A stretch of DNA of 64,000 bases from Dipteris shenzhenensis (lineage: Eukaryota > Polypodiophyta > Polypodiopsida > Gleicheniales), in the NCBI GenBank assembly GCA_047967505.1, contig CM106539.1; one strand, written 5' to 3'. Each line of letters opens with the position of its first letter. Within the stretch, counting starts at the first letter, position 1. The notes under the pieces are model-generated. The model saw only the letters and a list, made by a program, of their open reading frames with translations, had not been told where the DNA came from and ran no database searches. Position numbers and translations under genes: made by a program. Of the stretch, positions 1 through 11,130 are shown piece after piece.

Positions 1-600
1 ACAGTGCCTGCCCGTGATCCCTGGGCAGGCACCTTGTTGGGGTGTGGGGGGCGGGGGTTCCATTTTGCATTGGTTTTTGAGGGCTGTTTAGCCCTGCTTT
101 GGTGCAGTATGAGCTGCAGGAGGCTGCAGTACCATATTATAGAAAGCAGTCTGCTCAGTCAGCTAGCGGCCAGTCGGACAACCCTGCTGGTCGACTGACA
201 TGTCAGCCTGCGGGACTACAGGCAACCAGTCCAGGGGCTGTTTCAGGCCCTATATAAACTTCTCCCTCCTCAGCTCTTCTAGTGCAATTTTTTTCCAATT
301 CCAATGCCCCTTTGGACATATTCCTCTCTACCCTATCCTACCTAAGCCTCCCTCGAGGTACGTGGAGCTGGAGATCTGGTGCAGCAGAGGTTTCTCAACA
401 TTGTTAGGACCATATCGTGACAGTTTGTACATGGTTCAATGCTACAATAAATTTACAATTCAGTTCACTGTGTGTGCTCTGAGGTTTTACAGAAGTTGAA
501 TGTGTGAATTGCACGTGTTTGCAACACTCTATCCAAGGCAAGTCTTTCTCTATGTTTTCTACAGGTCCTGCCCACATACCTTTGGACATGGTATTTCGAC
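1..600 (+). mobile_element. LTR-like promoter segment
   Basis: This GC-rich stretch has the layout of a plant LTR. A TATA box (TATATAAA, 251-258) follows a dyad-rich upstream part, an AATAAA signal lies at 446-451, and a sequence starting TGGTAT occurs at 589, where a primer-binding site would sit. No gag or pol follows, and no partner LTR or target duplication was found, so this is probably a solo or truncated LTR inside the intron upstream of the kinase exons. The boundaries are guesses. It could also be unrelated promoter-like DNA. Confidence 0.35.
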
Positions 601-783
601 TTGTGGGCACGATCCTGTTCTTCCTTCGTCTCCTGGTGCTGCTGCTGGAGGTGCTTTAGGCAGGGCTCCTTGTTGTGGACATTGCTGCTCCTCCATGCCA
701 GGCTTGGAAGGTGTGATGCGGAAGCATATACTAAACTCAGAAAAGACACATAAACATGTTCTTGCTGTGTAAGAATGAAAATA

Positions 784-960
784 GGGAAAAAAGGATTGGA
801 TTGCATGCCCCCCACCCCATCCCCCTGGTGGGTTTATGGGGTGGGGAGAAAGAAAGAGACTATCATCTTAGGGAAAATAGGATTGGATTGCATGTCCCCA
901 CCCCCCTCACCCCATCCCCCTGGTGGGGTTTTGGGTAGGGAGGGGGGGGGGGGGAGAAAG
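784..960 (+). repeat. Tandem duplication, 87-bp unit, C/G-rich
   Basis: Two head-to-tail copies begin at 784 and 871. Each runs from a GGGAAAAnAGGATTGGATTGC start through a C-rich tract, a G-rich tract and GAGAAAGAAA. The second copy has an expanded G run (about 941-954). There is no coding content. Confidence 0.8.
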
Positions 961-1309
961 AAACAGACTATCGTCTGTTTATTCGCTGTTTGCCAATAGG
1001 CTGAATACAACTGTTTACCTGCAAGCTGAATGCCTGAGAAAGTGTCACTGTAGATGAAGGGGGATCACTGCCTGTAGGTGGATATGGAGAGAGGCAGGAA
1101 GACCTCTTCTCCTGCTGCTCAGGGCCTGCTAAGTCTTCCCTGGGACTGCTGGAGGCTGTGGGCTGTTGACGCTGACTGAAGGCTGATCAAGATGAGAAAG
1201 GGGGAGGGGGGATTCCTTTATATAGGTTTTGGACGCTAAAACATAAGAGCTATGGAACAACTGTTGTGATTATAAGCAAGTAGACGTTATGGAATAGATT
1301 TCACGATAT

Positions 1310-1842
1310 AAGATATTGCGGTAAATTATTTCAATCTCAAGTGGTGGGTTGCCCTATCAGCTAGATGGTCTTAAGCATTTTTTTACTTGGATGCTCGTTT
1401 GGGAAATACTAAAATGAAATCGTGTAGTCTTCACAAGTAGTTGTAGTTTGAATGAAGAGAATGTGGAATGAAGAGAATGTGGACTACTTTTTGATTAGCC
1501 TTTTCCTTTAGTGCTAGCCTTTGTCGCGGCTGGGTCTGGCCTTTACCGCCGACAGACTGACAGAGAGTCTGTACAAAGACGTTCGTATAAATGGATGCTC
1601 GAGTATGTGTGGGTGTGTGGATTTGTATGTGTGAGAGCATGTGTTTATACTTTGTTCTACACCCACTGTTGAGCGCTGATGATGTCAGTGGGGATGCCAT
1701 AGAAGCTAGTCTTTGCTATGGATGATGGAGTTTATTGTTTACAACCTTATGTGTGACTATCATGAGATTGAACTACTATGTGTTGTGTTTTTAGAGTATG
1801 AGTTTGGACATGTTCCTGGATTCATCTGGATATATGTTTTAA
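1310..1842 (+). repeat. Dispersed repeat family, copy 1
   Basis: Non-coding block that matches 47668-48160 and, less completely, 52490-53175, all in the same orientation. Shared landmarks are GCCCTATCAGCTAGAT (near 1353), AGTTGTAGnTTGAATGAAGAG (1438), TTTGATTAGCC (1490), a TATAAATGGATGCTC box (1586), GATGTCAGTGGGGATG (1680) and the 3' end TTCCTGGATTCATCTnG (1815-1832). A short internal duplication of GAATGAAGAGAATGTGGA occurs at 1450-1483. This copy lacks the 5' terminal repeat seen in copy 2, so it is probably truncated or old. It lies in the kinase intron. Confidence 0.7.
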
Positions 1843-2441
1843 AGAATAACATTGATGTTTTCTTTTCCTGTTAGAAGCTTTACTAAAAGAGGTATGTTAG
1901 GGTCTTGAGCAGACTATACTTCTGCAAATGAAGAGAGTCAGGAGTGCGAATTTTGTTGAAGATTAAGAAATGAATGACAAGGCACACAAAACATCTTACA
2001 CTTATATCACAAAACAAATGCCTTAGCATGGTTTAGTAAATGCCTGCCTTTATTAGGTCTAGTTTTATTTGGTCGGGGACTTTAATATGTGGGAAGGGAC
2101 AAAAAAATGATATCAGACTTCGCTGAAGGTTGTTATGGAGAGTCATTAATGCTTCACATGCTGCATGTGGTAGCTAAGCCTGGTGTCCAATGCATGGATT
2201 TTATGCTCCACTGCTCCTTTCAGAGTGTTGAATAGTAATGAATACATGGAGCATGATTACTTGGTTCTCTGGAGGGCTTAATTATGGCAAGCTTTAAGTC
2301 CATGTTTGTTGCTACACCATTGTCTGCTGTTTTGAAAGTTAGTGACATAGGTAATTCTCTTTGATCACTACACATCGAAGAGTCAGTGATTTTTTGATCA
2401 TCTTTTTTTTCTTCTGACTTTTGGATTTCACCACTTGTTAG

Positions 2442-2787
2442 GTGGTAGAGTTAGATTTTCTATACCCAAGTGAAGGTATTCATCGTCGATGGGATAACGG
2501 GTATCGCATAACATCAACAGCTGCAACTTGGGACCAGGCTGCTTTTGTTTTAAGTGTGCCCAGAAGGAAGCCAGTAGATGAAACACAAGAGACTCTTCGT
2601 ACATCAGCCTTTCCGAGCACACATGTAAAGGTTGGCTGGCTGAACAATCTGCAATGTTTTAAGTTTAAGTTACATCTTCTGCTCATTGCAAGGTACAGAC
2701 TTAGGCTTACTTTGTGTTTTTTTGCAGGAAAAGTGGTCGAAGAACCTTTATATAGCTGCTGTGAGTTATGGGCGTACTGTATCATAA
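2442..2787 (+). CDS. MLK: MUT9-like / PPK protein kinase, last two coding exons (partial)
   Basis: Two exons encode the C-terminal end of a plant-specific casein-kinase-1-related nuclear kinase (MLK/PPK family, histone H3 and photoreceptor-pathway kinases). Exon 2442-2630 encodes 63 residues from VVELDFLYPSEGIHRRW to FPSTHVK and follows an acceptor TTGTTAG. A 97-bp intron (2631-2727, GT...TTTTGCAG) leads to exon 2728-2787 (EKWSKNLYIAAVSYGRTVS, stop TAA 2785-2787). Both exons are in phase 0 and have no internal stops. Recognition rests on my recall of the conserved family C terminus. The kinase domain and earlier exons must lie upstream of the window or beyond a very long intron; none is seen in 1-2441. 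The gene looks intact where visible. Confidence 0.85.
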
Positions 2788-4632
2788 GCCTTAACAAAGT
2801 TGGTCTTTGTCATCCCTCCCATGTAAGGGAGGGTGTATGCTGTCTTGTACTCTTTGGAAGGGGAACTAGCAACCCCAAAGCTGCTTAAGCTGCTCAAATG
2901 GGAAGGCAGGGCTGTATGTAGTCAGTTTAGTCACATTTATATTTTGAAATCAAATATCATGGGCCATGTCAAAGGTGCAGTTGGCGAGTGCTTTTTGTAT
3001 TGGTTGGCATTGCCTCACCTCAACGGAAGACTGGTAGGTTTACTTTTGAGTCTTCTGTAATAATGCCTCCCCTTATCAACAGCTCCAGATGGCACTTGTC
3101 TCATGCTTCCGTACTGGCAGGTTGTATACTGGGTCTTGCAGAGAAGGGACAGCTTGTCGTAATAATCAATTGTACTTTTCCAGATTATCTGGAACTTTTA
3201 TTGACTGCAGTGGTTACACAACTGGCAACATGACTGGCAACAGTGTGGGTGGCATTTAGATCGGGGCTCTCTTTTTCTCCCCGTGGGGGTTATTGCGGCA
3301 ATCTGGAAAAAATTTGGAAGTGTAGGGGTTGCAAATTCTCCAACGGCAGGGAGAATAATTGACACACAGCCTAGGATTTGGGAGCAAAGCAGAGGAAATA
3401 TCACAGTACCGATCATATACACATTAGACAAGGCTGGCTTAAGTTCTCATGGTTTGCTTGTGCCTTGGAATATTTTATACCTCTGTAGGTTATTGTCTAG
3501 TAAACATGTTTTTTTGGGTTGAGGATTCTGTGGTGCTAGGTTGGTGTAGATGTAACTTTGTTCTTGTGCTAGAACGTAGCTTGTCCTTTAACAAAACTTT
3601 AAAGGAAGTCTTATATTCATACACGAAGAAAGGTTTTCAACAGAGTACCTTGATGGAACTCAACGTCTTGGGGCACTGTTCTCAGAGCTTGACAGCACTT
3701 GCTTTTTAATATCTATGTGAAGGATATCTCATATGTTCTCCAAATGGTTTTAGTTTAGGAGGAAATTTATTCGTCATATTTTGGGTAAACAGAGTTTTTA
3801 TCACTTATTTGACTTCCTTTTTTGCAGATATATCTCCTGCAGCCCTGCTGTCATTTTGAATGGTATGCCGACTCTACCTCATATGCTTGCTAGCTGTACA
3901 GTCGATGTCGCTGGGGTTACAGTTTATTGAGCGTTGTACAGCCGATGTCGCTGGGGTTACAGTTTATTGAGCCATAATTTTTGAAAGAGAAAACTAAGAT
4001 TGGTGATGTTACTGAGAATGCATGGATTTGGGTGTGCACGTGCAAAGCAGGTTGGGTGTGGGTGTGCACGTATGTGCATGTGGGGGTGTGCGCATACCGA
4101 AGCATGTGCATGCATGTATTCAGGAGGTAGATTGCTGTGATGCTGATCATGTTGGGATGTGCACACATGCAAGCATGTTCATGCATGTATTTAATAGGAG
4201 GTAGATTTCTGTAATACTGATTTCTGATATGGTTATTATGTTCGAGTTTTTTCAAAATCATTTGCAGATGGAAGTGTTGCACAATTTCATCCCTTGAGAA
4301 TGCTGCTTGATATTTTCTTCTCAGTGGCCTCTAGTTGTATAAAACAGTTTCCTGATTATCTGGCATTGAAGTCTGTTCTTGAAGACATCTTTACAATGTT
4401 CATTTTCAATAGTAGAGATTGAATTTGGAAGATTGGTTGTTAATAAACAATCCCCTCGATGTTTTGCTGATTCAGGTTATTTGCTTTGCGTAGTTTTTAG
4501 GCTAACAATTTTAGCTAGGAATCACCATTACTCTTGATGGCTTTTCTCCTGGCCTTTGTTGCTGAGGTGTAGGCCTAACAATGTGGGCTTTGGTTTCAGA
4601 AGCTCATATCCAGGGATCAAACCTCTGGGGTC
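2788..4632 (+). other. 3' flank of the kinase gene; no coding exon recognised
   Basis: Probably 3' untranslated and downstream DNA. A 42-bp tandem duplication (GTACAGnCGATGTCGCTGGGGTTACAGTTTATTGAGC) lies at about 3895-3972. A TG/CA-rich stretch with two related blocks (AGGAGGTAGATTnCTGTnAT) spans 4020-4225. An AATAAA-like signal lies at 4441-4446. Open frames here show no recognisable domain. Confidence 0.4.
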
Positions 4633-5055
4633 TTAGTAATTACTTGGAGTCCCTACACCTTGTTCTTTTTGGTTTTTTTGGGGGCAAGGGCTTGTGTTCG
4701 AGAGACCTCTCTTACGGGACTCCACACATAATGAGGGGGTGTAGGTGTGGCTAGCCATGTGATGGAGCAAATTAAAACAAACAAAGCTTGTTAAACTTGC
4801 GTTGATTATTCGATCTGGTAACTCGAGTTCTGTTAACAATAAGTAATAAAAGAATATAGTTTTGACATGGAGTTGTTTGATCATAGATTGGAGCGTGTTG
4901 CAGAGGTCTTTTAGTTTTTGTGGATCATGTTTGGCTGCTTTTTCATCTAGAGTGTTGAATAATGCTAATCTCTGCTTTAAGACAAACATCTGAGCACTCT
5001 TTTTATTCTGCAAAGGTTTTGGCATTGTTGTTTGCTTTGTACCTCCTGTTCTCAA
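4633..5055 (-). other. Unidentified open frame, 140 codons
   Basis: The longest frame between the kinase exons and the Gypsy relic. Its first half is lysine- and glutamine-rich and helix-like (for example QNKKSAQMFVLKQRLALFN); the second half is not protein-like. I do not recognise it. Nearby sequences around 4605-4625 and 4695-4715 resemble RNA polymerase III B boxes (GGTTTGATCCC on the minus strand), so part of the interval could be an old SINE. It may be chance. Confidence 0.15.
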
Positions 5056-6200
5056 TCAAATTCCAGTTGACATCTTGAAACCTCATTTCAGAACTTTGTT
5101 TCAAAGACAATTATACTGTTCTACTCGGAGAGAATCTATCAAAGTTACACTAGTAAAGGTGTTTAAAAGATGTTTTCACCTCAAAAGTGGAAACCTACTC
5201 GAAGTATTCCAGGCTGCAATGCTTGTCTTCTAGTCTTTGAATGCAATTGATCCGCTGTAAAGGCAGTTTTTTTGGGTGTCCCAATTGAACAATACACAAG
5301 GGTCTCCCAATTGAACAATGCACAAGTAGGCAGCAGGACGGTTGCACAAGCAACCATGGGTGCAGTATGCTAGGTCATTCATTGCACAATGTTAGATTAA
5401 ATCTACAACCCATTGACGGTATGCAGAGAAAGAGATGTACTGGTTGCACTTTCATGCAGCGATTCTTATATGACAGATTTGAATGTTTAACACTAGTATC
5501 TGCCTCGCAAAAACAAATGCATTTGAAAATGTGAAGCAAGCATTGTATAACCTCATTGATTAAGTATGTTCACTGAAATAGATGAAAAACAAAAGGACTT
5601 GAGGGTAATGGTAACTTAGACTGCAAGAACTTATCTGTTAAACTGAAATGAATGTAGGCACCACTTAAACATTAGTTGCACCATGTGTCAGTATGCATGC
5701 ATTTTATTCGCAAAGGTGTGATTTTAGGTTCTCTTGATGAGAAAGGTAGGCGGACCTTATCTGTTTTCGTGCAGATTTTGGATTCCCTTTGAGTAAGACT
5801 CTTATGACTTCAAACAGGAAGCTTAGCAGGATACTTTGAATGGGTAACTTTAAATGATACACTCATTAACTACATCCCATGCAAGGCGTTGAAAAGCAGT
5901 AAGTGGTCAGTTGTCATACTCGACTCACCTGTCACAAAGTAGAAGCAATTAGAGTGATTGATGGCCATTGAGAGGGATGAAGTGGGGTGGTCTCTGGTGT
6001 ATACAGTCTAAGCTTTGGGATAGTGTGACACTTTGAACGAAACACCCTTCAAGAGTATCCCATGAAAAGTAATCAATGGTCATGCATGGGATTGTTTCAT
6101 CCATGGATTGGATTTTTACTTTGAATTCTTAACATATTGGATGCATTAGTGAGAAGTTGGCAAATATGGTGGAATTGCAATATGCAGAAAGGTGCCTATT
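5056..6200. other. No gene seen
   Basis: AT-rich intergenic DNA. The only structure noted is a short direct repeat of CCCAATTGAACAATnCACAAG at about 5279-5327. Confidence 0.5.
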
Positions 6201-6644
6201 CTACACATGAAGGAGGACGAGGATTCCTTGGTGAAGGTAAAATTATCAAACATTTAAAATTTATGTAGGTTACTTCACTTATTTGTTCATTTTGCTGCCA
6301 TCATACAATCCCCATATAGTTAGTCATTGTTGAGCTAGCTTTTGATGAGGCAAGCCAAGTGTTAGATTATATATATATATATAGGCCCAATATTGAGCCC
6401 AAAATCTTGGGTTATTGGAAAGGGAACCTAATCTTCTTATGCTTAATGGTATACTTGTATGGTATTTCTTGCAATGAACCTACACATGAAGGAGGATGAG
6501 GATTCCTTGGTGAAGGTAAAATTATCAAATATTTAAAATTTATATGGGTTACTTCACTTATTTGTTCATTTTGCTGCCATCACACAATCCCCATATAGTC
6601 GGTCATTGTTGAGCTAGCTTTTGATGAGGCAAGCCAAGTGTTAG

Positions 6645-6682
<38 letters not shown>

Positions 6683-6775
6683 TCCAATATTGAGCCCAAA
6701 ATCTTGGATTATTGGAAAGGGAACCTAACCTTCTTATGCTTAATGGTATACTTGTATGGTATTTCTTGCAATGAA
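6201..6775 (+). repeat. Tandem duplication, 279-bp unit with a TA microsatellite
   Basis: Two nearly identical head-to-tail copies start at 6201 and 6480 (CTACACATGAAGGAGGA). Each contains a (TA)n run: about 9 units near 6368-6383 in copy 1, and about double that near 6648-6680 in copy 2. The high identity outside the microsatellite points to a fairly recent duplication. Confidence 0.85.
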
Positions 6776-6859
6776 TTTAGAAAGCTTCACCTCAAGGCTA
6801 AGTGTAACCTAAATGAATCAGGTAGAATCTTGACTTCATGAGTTGATAAGTCTTTAAAA

Positions 6860-7279
6860 GACTAGCCTAACATCATTTGCACATGGTAGTGTGCTAATGA
6901 TGCTCCATGTTGCTATATTGAGTAGTCATAGTAGTGCTTATTAAGAGTGTCAAATTCTTATTTAATGGAGAGGAATTGAAATAGGCACCCCCACATTGAA
7001 TTTGGGGTAATTAATTAATTTGTTTGTGAGGGAGGAAAAGGAGGGAGGGCTTGAATTAAATAAAAGGAGGAAGGGGAATGGGCAATAATTAGAGGGGGAA
7101 TGGGGAGGGGCAATCTCCCAGGTGGGGAGCGGGGAGATTAATTTAAATAAGGGTGGGCATTACAAAGGGAGGGACTTGTGAGATTGGGGAAGGGGGGATC
7201 ATTTTAAGGGCACATGGGAGAGAGGCTTTATAATACTATTATAGGGATAATATTACTGTAGCTTTATGGTAGGGCTCAC
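6860..7279. other. Purine-rich stretch, probably part of a Gypsy 3' region or LTR
   Basis: From about 7020 to 7230 the + strand is mostly G and A with repeated GGGGAGGGG-type runs. It lies just 3' (in minus-strand sense) of the Gypsy integrase and its interrupting solo LTR, so it may be the element's LTR, whose opposite partner would be near 15894-16240. The two stretches share composition but I could not align them. Confidence 0.25.
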
Positions 7280-7566
7280 TGTGAAGATAGTGGGAGAGAG
7301 GGAAGGAGTCTTACTTGTGGCTTTCTCACATACACAATGGGGGAATACACACAAAGGTGGAGGCTGAAAATAGTTTTTCTCTTCTTAGTTGTGAAAGCCA
7401 AAATAACTCAAGTACAAAGAAATAGAAGAACCCTATATGTGGGTCTCAAACCAAACTCAACTAACTAAGGTGGCATACTAACTGAGCTACGAACTAGAGT
7501 AGATAAGGATAGCTGTCATCCAGCTATTATTCGTGGGCGGTGTACCAACCGCATCTGCAGCTAACA
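7280..7566 (-). mobile_element. Solo Copia LTR of the element-C family
   Basis: The reverse complement of this 287-bp segment matches the 5' LTR of element C (26335-26622) over its full length, from TGTTAGCTGCAGATGCGG to CTATCTTCACA, with canonical TG...CA ends. No primer-binding site or internal sequence is attached, so it is a solo LTR left by LTR-LTR recombination. It sits at the 3' end of the minus-strand Gypsy integrase reading frame, which reads on into it by chance. CTCAC occurs directly left (7275-7279) and again 6 bases outside the right end (7573-7577), so the target duplication is imperfect. Confidence 0.8.
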
Positions 7567-8200
7567 AGTTGTCTCACATGTGGTTTCAGCAATGACACAC
7601 GGAAGACATCATGGATCTTGGAGGTATTGGGTTGCTCCAATTGATATGCTACCGCTCCAACCTTGTGAATGATCCTATAAGGTCCGTCAAACCGATGAGC
7701 AAGCTTTGTGTTGGTATAACCTTTTTGTTGCGAGGCATAACGGTTCTTATGGAGACACAAATGCACATAATCTCCCTCTTTGAAATATAAATATCTCTTG
7801 CGCTCATTTGCATATTTCTTCGGCTTAGCTTGGGTGTCATGCATATTCTTTTTAGCCAACTACAGAAGGGCATGCATCCTCTTCAAGTCATTCCGTGCTT
7901 GCTGATTTTTCATAGCCATGCCAGCAATTGAAGGCATCCCGATGCACATCCGTACATTGCGTCAAATGGGCTCATGCCAGTGGAGAGATACTTGGTTCTG
8001 TTGTAGCAAAATTCAACAAGTGCCAACCATTTATCCCAAGACTTATGAGTATTATGACAAAAGTGTCTCAAATATTCCTCCACCCATTTGTTCACCCTTT
8101 TTGACTGTCCATCAGTCTTAGGATGAAATGCAGTGCTAGGTGTGAGTAAAGTACCCATTGTTGTAAATAACTCTCGCCAAAAGTGACCCATAAATTTCAC
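7567..8200 (-). pseudogene. Ty3/Gypsy integrase relic
   Basis: Minus-strand frames encode the C-terminal half of a Gypsy integrase: FW..L....GT, then STAFHPKTDGQSKRVNKWVEE (about 8150-8085), then the GMSPFDAMYG motif (about 7960), then the post-integrase segment RYLYFKEGDYVHL and the terminal DVFRVSLLKPHVRQ. HPKTDGQ carries the conserved region before the catalytic Glu. A frameshift lies near 7870-7910. Upstream integrase, RT and protease are missing; the next sequence 5' is LINE1. The relic is probably the 3' part of the same Gypsy element whose gag remnant and primer-binding site lie at 14260-15892. Confidence 0.8.
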
Positions 8201-8339
8201 ATTTTTGTCACACTGATAATTTCTTGAGGGAAACCATGATGCTTTAAGACATGGTTAATGAGTTGCCAAGCAACCTGTGATGCTGCCATATAACCCAAAA
8301 CTAGCTGTAGGTGAGGAGAGAAAAGCTTGAAAGGAAAAA

Positions 8340-9256
8340 TATAATCCAAGGAAAAACCCATAGCTTAGGGAATGAAGATTGATGATGATGGTGATGGAGC
8401 CAGAAGGGGTGGAGTTTTTGAGGGTGACGTTCAATCAGGTCACCCTCACCTCTCAACATCCACGAATCCTGAAGACATTCCCTTTCATTTGCATGCGACG
8501 CATGATTTCTTGACAGAGTTTCCCTCTGCTACGAGAGCTTTATGGGAGTGTTCCCCTTTTTGTCAGGTTGACAAGGTAGATACCTTAGATGAGATTCGCT
8601 TTCTTGCGCTAACGTCGAACCAAGCTGATGTGCACTCATCTCTCGCCAAGATATGGAGCTTTGGCGAGTACCAGAGGAGGTCAAGTACAAAGAAGAGGAG
8701 GTGTTGTGCACCCCTCCTACTCGCATGCAGCTCAAAAGCCATGGGGAGGCTTCTTTAGCCTCCCCCCAGGATCACATTTTGCTATTGGCACTCCCGGTGC
8801 AGATGGGCCCTTGGCCGCGGGAGATGTACACAAAGCCGTTGCCTCTACCTCTCCCCAGTGCAGATATGACTACGAAAACAGTGGTGAAAATTGAGCACTC
8901 GCAAGAGCATCCGGCAAAGCAGTTGCAATTGACCAATCAGGCGAGCATCGAACTGAATGGAGTAGAGATGCCTATGAACCCTCTCGTAATAGTAAAGGAG
9001 GAGCCAATACTAGAGGTAAAGATGGAGCCTTTAGAGGACCTGGTGATCAGAGTAGAGCCAGACCGCCGTCCCCAATAAGGGGAGATTGTACAAGAAAAAA
9101 CAGGACAAGACGAGCAAATAACAAGCATTTTGAGTCGACTTCGAGTGAGTCGAGGCTCCCTGCGACCAACCAGGAGAAAGTTAAAGGTCTCTCGTCACAG
9201 ACAAATGCGGAATCCGGACATGCTCACAACAAGATGCTAATAGAACACAGTCTGAT
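8340..9256 (+). other. Unassigned open frames upstream of LINE1 ORF1
   Basis: Two frames (8372-8758 and 8653-9078) give acidic, proline- and glutamate-rich sequence with repeated I/VKxEP motifs (about residues 105-135 of the second). This could be the variable N-terminal part of LINE1 ORF1, a captured host fragment, or chance. I do not recognise a domain. The true 5' end of LINE1 lies somewhere in this interval. Confidence 0.25.
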
Positions 9257-10387
9257 GGAACGGCTGAAGTTGCTAGCCTAGGTAAGACGATAATGGCTTT
9301 CTTGGAAGATACATTGCTAAACGACTCTATGATGTGGTTGCGCACGCATGCCTTTGTTGGATTTCTTCTTGGTGGTAGACCCCCTTTGGCCTTTATAGAG
9401 TCCTGGATAAGAAACAATTGGATCAGAAAGGGAATGAATGTGCTTAATGTGAGGTTCCTCAAAAAAGGCTTTTTGTCTTTTTATTTGAGAAACCCGAAAT
9501 GGCTGCAAGAGCCATGCAACATGGTCTTTGGACCATTAGAAATCAACCACTATATTTAGAGTGGTGGACTAAGGAATTCCCCCCTGATGCCCTTAGGTCT
9601 ACCAAAATCCCTGTGTGGGTAGAACTCCCTGATCTACCTCTGTATCTTTGTAACCAACTTCCCTTTCTATGTTGTGGCTTGGGTGAAGTACTTGGAGTAG
9701 AGCAGGAGAACTTTATTAATCTCAGGGGTAATCCTCAAATTTGCATCTACCAAAATCCCTACGTGGGTAGAACTCCCTGATCTACCTTTGTATCTTTGTA
9801 ACCAACTTCCCTTTCTATGTTGTGGCTTGGGTGAAGTACTTGGAGTAGAGCAGGAGAACTTTATTAATCCCAGGGTAATCCTCAAATTTGCATCAAGATG
9901 GATATAGCTGAGGAGATGCCCAAGACTCTTACCATTCTTAATAGAAATGGGAGCATTTACAGGAGGGAACAACCCTTGACTTATAATAATTTGCCAAATT
10001 TTTGTTTTCTGTGTGGTCTTTCCACCCATGTGGTCAAAAACTGTCCCCTAAAGAGGGGCAAGGCTAAAGGTGGTCAAGCAAGTTGCCCCTGCTGAGAGGT
10101 GGGTTCCTAAAACTCAAGCATCTCCTTTGAACACTCAGGATGAACATCAGTTTGTCAATAGAAATGTTGGAAAGGATAAGGTTGTTAGTGTTCCAGATAC
10201 AACAAATAAGAATCATATTGAACCTCTCAGGGACAAAGAAGATGCCATTGAAGGTAGCAATAGCTTGAGTCATGAGGACAATATGGTGATAGAAGCTGGT
10301 TGGTCAAAGGAATTTGAAGAGGATGTCAACAGAGAGGATGCTATCGAAGAGATAGAGGAAAGTGAAGAGGAATCACAAGAAGAGTAG
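9257..10387 (+). pseudogene. LINE1 ORF1 (DUF4283 plus CCHC knuckle)
   Basis: An RNA-binding, gag-like protein of plant LINEs. The DUF4283 part runs from LGKTIMAFLEDTLLND (9281) through the paired motifs IPVWVELPDLPLYLCNQLPF and LGEVLGV. A CCHC knuckle CFLCGLSTHVVKNC spans 10003-10044. An acidic tail (EEIEESEEESQEE) ends at TAG 10385-10387. A 148-bp segment (9600-9747) is duplicated in tandem at 9748-9894 and repeats the IPxWVELPDLP block. Frames change near 9500-9560, between the duplicates and near 10070, so the protein is not made intact. The LINE2 ORF1 (59944-59050, minus) aligns throughout. Confidence 0.75.
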
Positions 10388-10513
10388 CTGAAGGGTACTC
10401 CAGCTAATAAAGGTAAGCCTGTCACTGTGGTTCAAGACAAGAGGAGACAATCCAAGGCTGCCATTGTACAAGCTAACAACCCCAACCCTAGGGCTAAAAA
10501 GGGGTAGAAGAAG

Positions 10514-11130
10514 AATGTCAGATAAAATCTTTTCCTTCTTGACTCTTAATGTTAGAGGGTTAATGGACCCTGGTAGAAGTGAGGAACTAAGTTTCTGGTT
10601 GAGAGCTAATTCTTTATTACCTTTGTTTCTAGCATTAGAAGAAGTCAAGGCTTGTGATCATCTACTAGAGGCTAGACTAAAAGCTATAGAAGATAAAAGA
10701 AGAGTGTGGTATTTCACTTCACATGTATCAAAGAGATTGAATTTTCACTAATTTCTCTGTATGCCCCCAATTCAATAGTGGATAGAAAAGGGCTATGGGA
10801 ATCCTTACAATGTGCAGATGGTAATTGTATCACTTTGGGAGATTTTAATATGGTTGAATGTAAGAGAGACATATGGCTTGGAAAGGGTACTTGCATCAAA
10901 GGTGCTGAGCTGGTGTCATGGGAAGAATGCAAGGAACACTGGCAATTGGTAGATGTGGGTATAGTTGGTGACTTTACATGGTGTAATAGTCAAATAGGAG
11001 ATAACAGAAGGGAGGCCAGATTGGATAGGTTTTATGTTTCATAGGGCCTCTTGAATAGTCATTTATCCTTAAAAATAAAAGCTTTCTCCTCCCTCAGTTT
11101 GTCAGACCATAAACCTATCTTACTAAGAAA
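10514..11130 (+). pseudogene. LINE1 endonuclease domain
   Basis: AP-endonuclease-like (EEP) domain that nicks target DNA. It starts with FLTLNVRGL near 10540 (conserved N-terminal Asn). Then come ALEEVK (conserved Glu motif, 10633-10650), ISLYAPN, LGDFNMVE (about 10834-10857), FTWCN (10972-10986) and RLDRFYV (11019-11040). The closing LSDHKPILL motif is at about 11100-11126. A frameshift at about 10735 and a stop at 11042-11044 break it. Confidence 0.8.

Noticed and set aside
7527-7566. C-terminal extension of the Gypsy protein (LVSCRCGWYTAHE)
   Set aside because: The DNA is the start of the element-C LTR; same sequence at 26335-26375.
8653-9078. Host gene coding for an acidic IVKxEP-repeat protein
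   Set aside because: No recognisable domain, no splice evidence and it lies directly upstream of LINE1 ORF1; left as unassigned.
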